From Treponema sp. (GTDB taxonomy: Bacteria > Spirochaetota > Spirochaetia > Treponematales > Breznakiellaceae), in contig JAITHD010000212.1 in NCBI GenBank assembly GCA_031280155.1, positions 1 to 35,532 of the forward strand: a DNA stretch of 35,532 bases, in the 5' to 3' direction. The translations under genes and the position numbers were made by a program. Below, piece after piece: positions 16,398-23,263 of the stretch. The notes beneath the pieces were generated by a model. The model searched no databases. It had not been told where the DNA came from and was given only the letters and a program-made list of their open reading frames with translations. Each line of letters opens with the position of its first letter. The first letter of the stretch is position 1.

Positions 16398-17222
16398 TTA
16401 TCTCTTGCTTTTCTCTAGGTCCTTAGGCTTTTGGGACCCTGGTTTGTCCAGTTTGAACAGCCAATATATTAACACCAAAAATTTATAGTATAAAAAAAGG
16501 AATACCCGAAAAAAACGAAAAGGATTTTCAAAACAATAACTTATCCACTCAAGACCATGATCAAAAACATACCGAGTAGGATGCTTTTTTTGTTCCGCAA
16601 AGATATCGTAGATATCGCTGCACCACAACCGCAAACCCCGAGGAAGCAGTTTATCATTTCTGGCTATCCAATGCTCCTTCCGGGCGACGCCTTTGCCGAC
16701 TAATAATAGGGTCGGCGCCGCCTTCCTGATGGCTTCTAAAATAGACCCTTCTTCCTGTTTTTTAAAAAAACCAGCATAACGTCCTACAATATGAAGCCGC
16801 GGAAAGGTTTGACGTATATTTTTTTCAGTTTTTTTCAGAACCCGCGGTTTTCCGCCTAAAAGATATACAGATAAACCCCGCTCTTCAAGCGCGGTAAGAA
16901 GGCTAATCACAAAATCAAAAGGCATATATCGTACTGCCTGCTTGCCGGTCAAAAACTGAGCGCCTCCTACAAGGCTTTTTGATATAGGAATAACCAGCGA
17001 AGCGCTGAGGATAAAAGCGCGGTATTCTTTATTACTCCTAGCCCGCAAGAGATCCCATAAAGAAAGAAGCACAATATTTTTTCCTTCATTAGAGCCTACT
17101 AATTCATAAATAATATCAGACACCTGTTCTGGAGGTACAATGTCTATGGGAACCTTCAATAATTGTAACCGTTCTCTTAGTACAAACGTTTCAGGTTGTA
17201 TTACGGTATCTTCAGCGTCCAC
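16398..17222 (-). CDS. WecG/TagA/CpsF-family glycosyltransferase (GT26)
   Basis: Transfers an N-acetylhexosamine-type sugar (ManNAc in TagA, ManNAcA in WecG) onto a lipid-linked intermediate at the inner face of the membrane. Family marks are VPIDIVPPEQVSDII at the N-terminus, LVIPISKSLVGGAQFLTGK, VYLLGGKPRVLKKTEKNI, and the late LLLVGKGVARKEHWIARN and GLRLWCSDIYDIFAEQ. It has an unusual C-terminal hydrophobic stretch (FRVFLFLYYKFLVLIYWLF) and a lysine-rich tail, a possible membrane anchor. The GTG start at 17222 lies inside rsmE (22-base overlap), with GGAG eight bases before it. Genomic pairing with rRNA methylases says nothing about its sugar. Confidence 0.87.
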   Translation of the reverse strand: MDAEDTVIQPETFVLRERLQLLKVPIDIVPPEQVSDIIYELVGSNEGKNIVLLSLWDLLRARSNKEYRAFILSASLVIPISKSLVGGAQFLTGKQAVRYMPFDFVISLLTALEERGLSVYLLGGKPRVLKKTEKNIRQTFPRLHIVGRYAGFFKKQEEGSILEAIRKAAPTLLLVGKGVARKEHWIARNDKLLPRGLRLWCSDIYDIFAEQKKHPTRYVFDHGLEWISYCFENPFRFFRVFLFLYYKFLVLIYWLFKLDKPGSQKPKDLEKSKR

Positions 17223-17989
17223 GATTCGTTCTCCAAAAGTATAATACGGACCGCCGCCGCCGCATAGAGCGCCGCGGTTTCGGTTCTTAACACGGTCCCT
17301 TCTAATACGAGGGGCTTAAATCCTACCGAGAGAAATTGCGCCGCCTCTTCTGAAGAAAAGCCTCCTTCAGGTCCAATGGTTATCCCCACTATGTCAGGGA
17401 CTCTATTAAGATACCCATGAAAACTTCCCTTTTCAAGAGGGGTTTGATGCAGAAAAATTCCGGTTGCTTGGGAATACCGTCTTGTAAGGGTTTCCCAATG
17501 ATACAGCGCGGTTTGTACAGTACCGGGAGATCTAATCGAGGTTGCAATTTTTGAGCCGCTTTGCTGACGAGCTTCTTTAATAATCCTAAGCCAGCGATCA
17601 CGCTTTTCGTCTAAACCATCGATCAGTTTTACCGGCGAATACTCCGACGTAAAGGGAACAATTTCCGTAATACCCCCTTCTACAGCTTGTCTCACAATAA
17701 GATCCATTTTTGAGATTTTAGGTAAACCCTGAAAAAGAAGAATCGGCGGCAATTTTGGACTACCTGAACAGTCCTCCTCAAGATTGTGAAAATCCAGACA
17801 TACCCCCAGAATACAATCCTTCTCAATAGACCGTACCGCTATCTGTACCGCTTCCCCATTAGGCAGGAGGGCTTTAAAAACAGTTCCTACTTTGAATCGC
17901 CGGACTCGCGCTAAATAATGATAATCCCTACCGGACAACCGGATCATACCCGTATGATCCGGCGGCTTGGGCAAGATGAATTGTTTCAT
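17201..17989 (-). CDS. rsmE: 16S rRNA m3U1498 methyltransferase
   Basis: SAM-dependent SPOUT methylase that modifies U1498 in helix 44. The 262-residue protein has an N-terminal PUA-like RNA-binding domain (HYLARVRRFKVGTVFKALLPNGE) and a knotted C-terminal domain with EIVPFTSEYSP, GITIGPEGGFSSEEA and the SAM loop LVLEGTVLRTETAALYAAAAV. First gene of a tight run with the GT26 glycosyltransferase and rsmI. Its ATG lies directly after an IS-end relic: the nearest purine-rich stretch is GGCGGGGATA in that relic, about 10-14 bases ahead, so the scar may supply the leader. Confidence 0.95.
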   Translation of the reverse strand: MKQFILPKPPDHTGMIRLSGRDYHYLARVRRFKVGTVFKALLPNGEAVQIAVRSIEKDCILGVCLDFHNLEEDCSGSPKLPPILLFQGLPKISKMDLIVRQAVEGGITEIVPFTSEYSPVKLIDGLDEKRDRWLRIIKEARQQSGSKIATSIRSPGTVQTALYHWETLTRRYSQATGIFLHQTPLEKGSFHGYLNRVPDIVGITIGPEGGFSSEEAAQFLSVGFKPLVLEGTVLRTETAALYAAAAVRIILLENESWTLKIP

Positions 17990-17997
17990 CTGTCAGC

Positions 17998-18310
17998 TAT
18001 CCCCGCCTAAAGGTTTTTTCTAGGTCTTGGGGCTTGTTCCGGTTACCCGACTTACTCCTCAAGATTTCTACTTCCTTTCCGCTCTTTTCTTTTTTCTAAG
18101 CGGGTATTTCTACGGTGGTTTCACTCCCGTTGCCAAGAGCAGCGCCGCCAGATCCATAGACGTTACGTTCCCACACCGCGTGGGTAAGTCTATCCGAATT
18201 TTTAGTATACAACAAAGCAACCGGCGCGGTCAAGGTGTTGTTACAAAACGTTTTCGGTGCGCCTTATATCCCAGCCCTAAAGATTTTTTCTATAAGGTTT
18301 TACAGCGAAC
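17998..18310 (-). mobile_element. IS200/IS605-type relic with two palindromes and a tnpB tail
   Basis: This 343-bp gene gap (17990-18332) is almost all mobile-element scar. On the minus strand it starts with the 50-bp palindromic element (18259-18307, containing TAGGGCTGGGATATAAGGCG). About 135 bp follow (18097-18232) whose reading frame resembles a TnpB C-terminus (HAVWERNVYGSGGAALGNG then ETTVEIPA and TAG). It ends with a truncated copy of the same palindrome (17998-18032, TAGAAAAAACC...CGGGGATA). No transposase core survives. The order matches the relic at 1-212. A plus-strand ORF over this region is an artefact of the same sequence. Confidence 0.5.
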
Positions 18311-18332
18311 CGGATAAACTGCTATAGACCGC

Positions 18333-19853
18333 CTATGATGCAAGGGGCATATCATCTGCCATATCAGCTTCTTCCTGTAATACTTTCAGGGTCTTTGTAC
18401 TCTGCATTAATACATTGTAAGTCCCGCCCTGTATAATTTTCATTGCTTCCTGAAGCTGCACATCATATTCCAGATCATATACCGGCGGGGATAAGGCGGT
18501 ACGATTCTGTTCATTTCTAATCAGCCGGCGCAGCAGTGACAGATCAAGCTGATATTCCCCCTCAAGCTGGCGGGCAAAATTCTGAACTTCCTCATTTGTA
18601 GCCTTGGGATTAGCTTGGACAAACCCGGGTATCCGGTTTGCGGTGATGAGGCTCCTGAGTTTTTCCGTATCCCCTTCGGTAAGTTCCGGGAATTTGATCT
18701 CCCGATCTGGAGGAATCCCAATCTTATCAATATTTACGTCACTCGGCGTATAATAGCGGGCAATGGTAAGTTTGAATCCTGATTTGTCCAGGGGATATAC
18801 TTGCTGTACTGATCCCTTCCCAAAAGACTTTTCTCCAACAAGATACGCCCGTCCCCGATCTTTGAGGGCTCCCGCGACAATTTCTGAAGCCGACGCGGAA
18901 CCGCGGTTGATAAGCACAATAACCGGTATATTAGCGGAAACCAGCGCATTTCGGCGAGCGTTAAAGGTCATATTTTCTTCAGGAATCCGAGATTTTGTGG
19001 TTACTACCAGTCCGCCGTCCAAGAACAGATCGCTTATATCCACTGCTGATTGCAGAACGCCGCCGTAATTATTCCGCAGATCCAGAATAAGTCCCTGATA
19101 GTTATTGCTTCTAAAATTCGCCACCGCTTCTTTTGCCCTATCTACAGTTCTAGGGGTGAAGGTAAGGAGTTTCAAATACCCTACATTATCTATCATAGCG
19201 GATTTAGTAGTAGGCACTTCAATAACCGCTCTGGTGAGGGTAACGGGAAATTCCAGTTTTTCCCCCCGGCGGATGAGGAGTTTAACTTGTCCTCCCGGGA
19301 CTCCCCGCAGACGGGCAAGCACATCGTCCATGCTTAACGCGTCGGTAGACTCATCGTCTATCTGAATAATCAGGTCTCCCGGATTAATTCCAGCCCGCCA
19401 GCCCGGAGTGTCTTCAATAGGAGAAGCCACTTCCACATACGCGGGTTTCCCGTCAGAACGTTCTCCTACAGGCTTAGAAATATAAAGACCTACGCCCCCG
19501 AAACTTCCCTGAGTAGTATCTGTCAGATCCATCATATCCTTTTCACTTAAAAACGACGAATGAGGATCCCCCAACGCATTAAGCAAGCCTGTCATAGCCC
19601 CTTCATACAAAGTCCTGGGTTCAACCTCATCAACATACCGTTTTTGAATAAAATCAAAGACGTACTGAAGAACCGAAGTATATTGCCGGATATTTTGAGT
19701 CTTTGTTTGATCTCTGCCTTGAGCTTCCGCTCGCGGTACCGACGCAAGGGTAAAAACAACACATAATATCAGTGTAGCCCCTACCCAAATCAAAGATAAG
19801 GGGATTTTTTCTTTAAGTTTCTTAGGAGAAACTTGAACTGTTGATTCTTCCAT
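18333..19853 (-). CDS. ctp: Carboxy-terminal processing protease, S41 family
   Basis: Periplasmic serine protease that trims or degrades envelope proteins from the C-terminus. The 506-residue protein has an N-terminal membrane anchor or signal (about 18-38, LSLIWVGATLILCVVFTLASV), a helical region with GDPHSSFLSEKDM, a PDZ domain (about 115-200), then the S41 core: LDLRNNYGGVL, the catalytic serine in GSASASEIVAGALKD (about 320) and the lysine in GEKSFGKGSVQ (about 345). A C-terminal tail of about 110 residues is family-variable. A strong GGGAGGT lies 20 bases from the ATG with a small hairpin between. It follows mutS after 109 bp and probably has its own promoter. Confidence 0.96.
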   Translation of the reverse strand: MEESTVQVSPKKLKEKIPLSLIWVGATLILCVVFTLASVPRAEAQGRDQTKTQNIRQYTSVLQYVFDFIQKRYVDEVEPRTLYEGAMTGLLNALGDPHSSFLSEKDMMDLTDTTQGSFGGVGLYISKPVGERSDGKPAYVEVASPIEDTPGWRAGINPGDLIIQIDDESTDALSMDDVLARLRGVPGGQVKLLIRRGEKLEFPVTLTRAVIEVPTTKSAMIDNVGYLKLLTFTPRTVDRAKEAVANFRSNNYQGLILDLRNNYGGVLQSAVDISDLFLDGGLVVTTKSRIPEENMTFNARRNALVSANIPVIVLINRGSASASEIVAGALKDRGRAYLVGEKSFGKGSVQQVYPLDKSGFKLTIARYYTPSDVNIDKIGIPPDREIKFPELTEGDTEKLRSLITANRIPGFVQANPKATNEEVQNFARQLEGEYQLDLSLLRRLIRNEQNRTALSPPVYDLEYDVQLQEAMKIIQGGTYNVLMQSTKTLKVLQEEADMADDMPLAS

Positions 19854-19860
19854 TGAAAAG

Positions 19861-19880
19861 CGGGTAAGTCCCGACCTCCC
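19861..19880 (-). promoter_or_regulatory. Shine-Dalgarno with hairpin spacer before ctp
   Basis: GGGAGGT (19874-19880) is 20 bases from the ATG, too far for normal use. Between them CGGG-ACTTA-CCCG (19861-19873) can fold as a 4-bp hairpin; folded out, seven bases remain, an ideal spacing. No alternative start codon lies in frame between them. Confidence 0.4.
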
Positions 19881-19905
19881 TGTGATAAAATAAAAACACA
19901 GAAAA

Positions 19906-19934
19906 AGAGTACATAATCATTACCGCATTGTCAA
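19906..19934 (-). promoter_or_regulatory. Possible promoter for ctp
   Basis: A perfect TTGACA (19929-19934, minus) lies in the mutS-ctp gap. At 17-bp spacing the -10 hexamer is a poor TACTCT (19906-19911), so strength and exact start are uncertain. Confidence 0.3.
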
Positions 19935-19962
19935 GTATGTATTCTTATACCAAGGACGAGAT

Positions 19963-22650
19963 TTAATCAAAAAGAGAGGGACCGGTTGTTTTGTCAGATA
20001 AAACTCTTCGCCGGTTTCGCGGACCAAAGTGTATGCCGATTTGTCCGTTGAATAACTGCTTCCAGGTATGGATCAAATGCAGGGCTTCCAAGGGAGTAAT
20101 GCGATCCGGATCAATCTTCAGCAGATCCTCCATAAATTGGCTGAATTTGACCCGTTCAAGCCATTCGTGAGATGATTCCATGCCGGGACCGCTTTGATTT
20201 GAAACCGCTTCAGACGCAGTTTCAATCGGCAGCGCTTCTCTGAGAACTTTGCCGCTTTCCTCAAGGCGTTCCATAATACGGCTTGCCCGGTGCAAGACCC
20301 GCTCGCTCAACCCCGCAAGCCGAGCCACATGCAGTCCATAAGATTCCGCCGCAGGACCCTCCCGGAGTTTACGCAAAAAGATAATCTCTCCGTGTTGATC
20401 CAGTACTTCCATAGAACGATTAGCCATCCGGGGATGATTTATCAGCGCAAGTTCATGGAAATGCGTAGCAAAGAGGGTTCTGCACTGGATGCAATCCAAG
20501 AGTTCCTCGCTCACCGCCCAGGCAATCGCAAGACCGTCATTGGTTCCGGTTCCGCGCCCTACCTCGTCCATAATAACCAAGCTCTTATTAGTAGCGGTAT
20601 GCAGAATATACGCGGTTTCGTTCATCTCTACAAGAAACGTTGATTCCCCTCGGGCAAGATTATCCGAAGCCCCTACCCGACAGTAAATCCGGTCTGCCGT
20701 GCCGATAGCCGCTTCTCGGGCGGGAACAAAACTTCCCATTTGGGCCATAATAGTAATAAGCGCTGTCTGCCGCAGATAAGTTGACTTGCCGGCCATATTT
20801 GGTCCGGTAATCAGCGCAAAAGATACGCCGCCGCCGTCTAACCGAGTGTCATTCGGGATAAATTCTCCGCTGGGCAGATGCGCCTCAACCACTGGATGCC
20901 GTCCTTCGATAATGGCAAGCCGATTCTGATCGTCTACAATCGGGCGCACCCACCCTCGGATAATCGCGGCCCGGGCTAATGATTGGGCTACGTCAAGTTC
21001 CGCAATTCGTCGTCCTGCGGCGGTGAGTTCAGGGAGCAGTTTTTTGGCTTTATCCCGTAATTCCAGAAAAAGCTGCTTTTCAAGGTCTATGACTTTCTCC
21101 ATAGCGCTGTTGATATCCGATTCTAACTGGGCTAATTGATCTGTAGAAAACCGTTCTCCTCCAGCAGTACCCTGCCGACGGATAAAACGGGACGGCACCT
21201 TTGATAAATGCGCGCTGGTTACTTCAAAATAATACCCGATAAGCCGATTATATTTGATTTTAAGGCTGGTAATGCCTGTAGCCCCTCGTTCTTCATCAAG
21301 ATATTTTTCTAAAAGCCGATGTCCGTCTTGTTTAAGCTGCTTAAAACTGTCTAATTGCTCATTATACCCTTCCCGAATGAGATTTCCTTCATTGATTACA
21401 ATCGCGGGATCCTCGCATATACCCTGGGTCAGCAGCTCTTTGAGTTCCAGGAGCTTCGTAAAGCTGTCAGTATTCGGCATGGCGGCGTCTTCAGATTCAA
21501 AATTGACTGAAAGTTCTCTGGTAAGGTCTTCAATATCTACAAATAAACTCAGCGCATTTTTGACGGCAAGCATATCCTTCCCATGAGCCCTATCCATAGC
21601 AAGCCGGGAATTGAGGCGCTCCAGATCAGGAGTTCTCCCCAATAATTCTCTGAAGACCCCAAGCCCTCCCGGATCAGAAAAAACAATCTCTACCAAGTCC
21701 AGTCTTTTATTGATCATATTCAGATTCCGTAGAGGATGGAGCAAACGCCGTTTCAGGAGCCGCCGTCCCATAGAGGTTCTGGTCTCATCCAGCACTTCCA
21801 TGAGAGAAAAATGATTGTCTCCGTCCCGAATATTCTTGATGAGTTCTAAATTACGCAGGGTTGATTCATCAATACCTACATATTCGCTTTCCCAGTATAC
21901 CTGAATAGATCGGACATGCGGGATAAGGGTTTTGGCGGTATTGTCTAAATAGTCAAGAATAACTCCGGCAGCTAAGATTTCCGGCATACTTTCCTGTAGT
22001 CCAAAGCCTTTCAGGTTCGAGGTTCCAAACTGTTTTTCCAGCCGCTTCCGGCTTCGGTCTAGGTCAAAAAGCCAATCCCCCCAGCAGTTCACCACCAGTC
22101 CTGGTCTGGCAAGAGCCGCGTCAATATCGGGATAATTCGTTAAGAGGGATTCCTGAACTATTATTTCTTTTATTTGCAGCCGTTCAAGTTCTTGGCGCAA
22201 CTGTTCCGGTCCTTCTTCAAAGGAAAAAGAAGTAGTGTGAAAATCTCCGGCGGATAAATCAATATACGCAAAAGAAAATTTACTTTCAACAAGCCCAAGT
22301 CCTGCAAGATAATTGGAAGCTCCCTTATCCAGCAAGTCTTCGTCTATAATGGTTCCGGGAGTGATAACTTCCACTACTTCCCGGTCCATAGGACCCTTTT
22401 TGTTTGGTCCGGAGATTTGTTCGCAGATGGCTATCTTTTTACCTAATTTTAACAAACGGGCAATATAGGTTCGGGCGGCGTGGTAAGGGATTCCGCACAT
22501 AGGAAGACCATTGCGTTTTGTGAGGGTGAGATGAAGCAGTTGGGAAATTTCTATCGCATCCTCCGCAAACATTTCATAGAAATCACCAAGACGAAAAAAC
22601 AATACTTCTCCTTGATGATTCCGTTTTATCCGCTTATACTGATCCATCAT
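19963..22650 (-). CDS. mutS: DNA mismatch repair protein MutS
   Basis: Recognises mismatches and small loops and recruits MutL. The 895-residue protein is complete: mismatch-reading domain with the F-x-E motif in GDFYEMFAEDA (about residue 22), the connector and lever domains, the clamp (LKIKYNRLIGYYFEVTSAH), and the ATPase with Walker A GPNMAGKSTYLRQ (about 613), Walker B VIMDEVGRGTGTNDG (about 695) and the ATHFHEL switch. The annotated ATG pair (22650, 22647) has a weak AGGA close by, but a strong TAAGGAGGT lies 28 bases further up, pointing to a possible ATT start at 22671 that would add SDSGT, the place of the family's L-T-P-M-M. It follows ompH after 52 bp, as in T. pallidum. Confidence 0.97.
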   Translation of the reverse strand: MMDQYKRIKRNHQGEVLFFRLGDFYEMFAEDAIEISQLLHLTLTKRNGLPMCGIPYHAARTYIARLLKLGKKIAICEQISGPNKKGPMDREVVEVITPGTIIDEDLLDKGASNYLAGLGLVESKFSFAYIDLSAGDFHTTSFSFEEGPEQLRQELERLQIKEIIVQESLLTNYPDIDAALARPGLVVNCWGDWLFDLDRSRKRLEKQFGTSNLKGFGLQESMPEILAAGVILDYLDNTAKTLIPHVRSIQVYWESEYVGIDESTLRNLELIKNIRDGDNHFSLMEVLDETRTSMGRRLLKRRLLHPLRNLNMINKRLDLVEIVFSDPGGLGVFRELLGRTPDLERLNSRLAMDRAHGKDMLAVKNALSLFVDIEDLTRELSVNFESEDAAMPNTDSFTKLLELKELLTQGICEDPAIVINEGNLIREGYNEQLDSFKQLKQDGHRLLEKYLDEERGATGITSLKIKYNRLIGYYFEVTSAHLSKVPSRFIRRQGTAGGERFSTDQLAQLESDINSAMEKVIDLEKQLFLELRDKAKKLLPELTAAGRRIAELDVAQSLARAAIIRGWVRPIVDDQNRLAIIEGRHPVVEAHLPSGEFIPNDTRLDGGGVSFALITGPNMAGKSTYLRQTALITIMAQMGSFVPAREAAIGTADRIYCRVGASDNLARGESTFLVEMNETAYILHTATNKSLVIMDEVGRGTGTNDGLAIAWAVSEELLDCIQCRTLFATHFHELALINHPRMANRSMEVLDQHGEIIFLRKLREGPAAESYGLHVARLAGLSERVLHRASRIMERLEESGKVLREALPIETASEAVSNQSGPGMESSHEWLERVKFSQFMEDLLKIDPDRITPLEALHLIHTWKQLFNGQIGIHFGPRNRRRVLSDKTTGPSLFD

Positions 22651-22677
22651 GGTTCCTGAGTCGCTGGGAATAATAAC

Positions 22678-22686
22678 ACCTCCTTA
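22678..22686 (-). promoter_or_regulatory. Strong, distant Shine-Dalgarno of mutS
   Basis: TAAGGAGGT reads on the minus strand. In-frame ATT codons at 22674 and 22671 lie four and seven bases after it; the first in-frame ATG is at 22650. Confidence 0.5.
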
Positions 22687-22702
22687 ACTAAAAGACCGAC
22701 AA

Positions 22703-23239
22703 TTATCGGTTTGCTTTTAAGCGCAGGTTTTGAATAAGTTTATCCGTAATATCTACAGTAGGACTATACCAGAGTATATCATTTTCTTTCAAGTTCAAGA
22801 CCATGCTGTATCCTTCGCTTTCAGCGATAAAACGGATTTCATCGTATACTTGAGATCTAAATGTATCTGATTGGGCGAGTTTCGCTCTTCGATCTTCTAA
22901 TTCAGCGGTTTTAACTCGATAATACTCTTTGAGATATTCTGAGGCTCGGTATATATCATTTTCCAGCCGCGTAACTTGGAGTCGATCCCCTCGAGATTCC
23001 GCATCGAACCGGTTGTTTTGCAATACCTGAATTTCTCTGGTCATTCGATCGATTTCCGCCTGAACCCGAGCGCTTTGCTCTTCAAAATCCCGGACCGCCC
23101 GAGATTCTCTGAAAAACGCAAGATAGACCTTAGACAAATCTACCGCCGCAAAACGGGTAAGCTGCTGGGCTTCCGCGTACACTCCTAATCCGGTCAGATA
23201 AACTAATGCCAGCAGTATTTTTATGCCTTTCATAATCAT
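22703..23239 (-). CDS. ompH: OmpH/Skp-family periplasmic chaperone
   Basis: Escorts unfolded outer-membrane proteins across the periplasm to BamA. The 178-residue protein has a signal peptide (ILLALVYLTGLGVYAEAQ), then the family opening FAAVDLSKVYLAFFRESRAV. A long charged coiled coil (about 45-135, RVQAEIDRMTREIQVLQNN... LEDRRAKLAQ) forms the tentacle arms, and a final strand segment carries YSMVLNLKENDILWYSPTVDITDKLIQNL. It follows bamA by 24 bp. AGGAGG is 15 bases before the first ATG (23239), a little far; a second ATG at 23233 is in frame, and no start codon lies closer. Confidence 0.92.
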   Translation of the reverse strand: MIMKGIKILLALVYLTGLGVYAEAQQLTRFAAVDLSKVYLAFFRESRAVRDFEEQSARVQAEIDRMTREIQVLQNNRFDAESRGDRLQVTRLENDIYRASEYLKEYYRVKTAELEDRRAKLAQSDTFRSQVYDEIRFIAESEGYSMVLNLKENDILWYSPTVDITDKLIQNLRLKANR

Positions 23240-23263
23240 AGTTCTCGCTTTGTTCCTCCTTGT

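Noticed and set aside
18027-18317. Plus-strand 96-residue ORF
   Set aside because: It reads through the palindrome and the reverse of the tnpB tail; no domain, and it recurs only with the relic.
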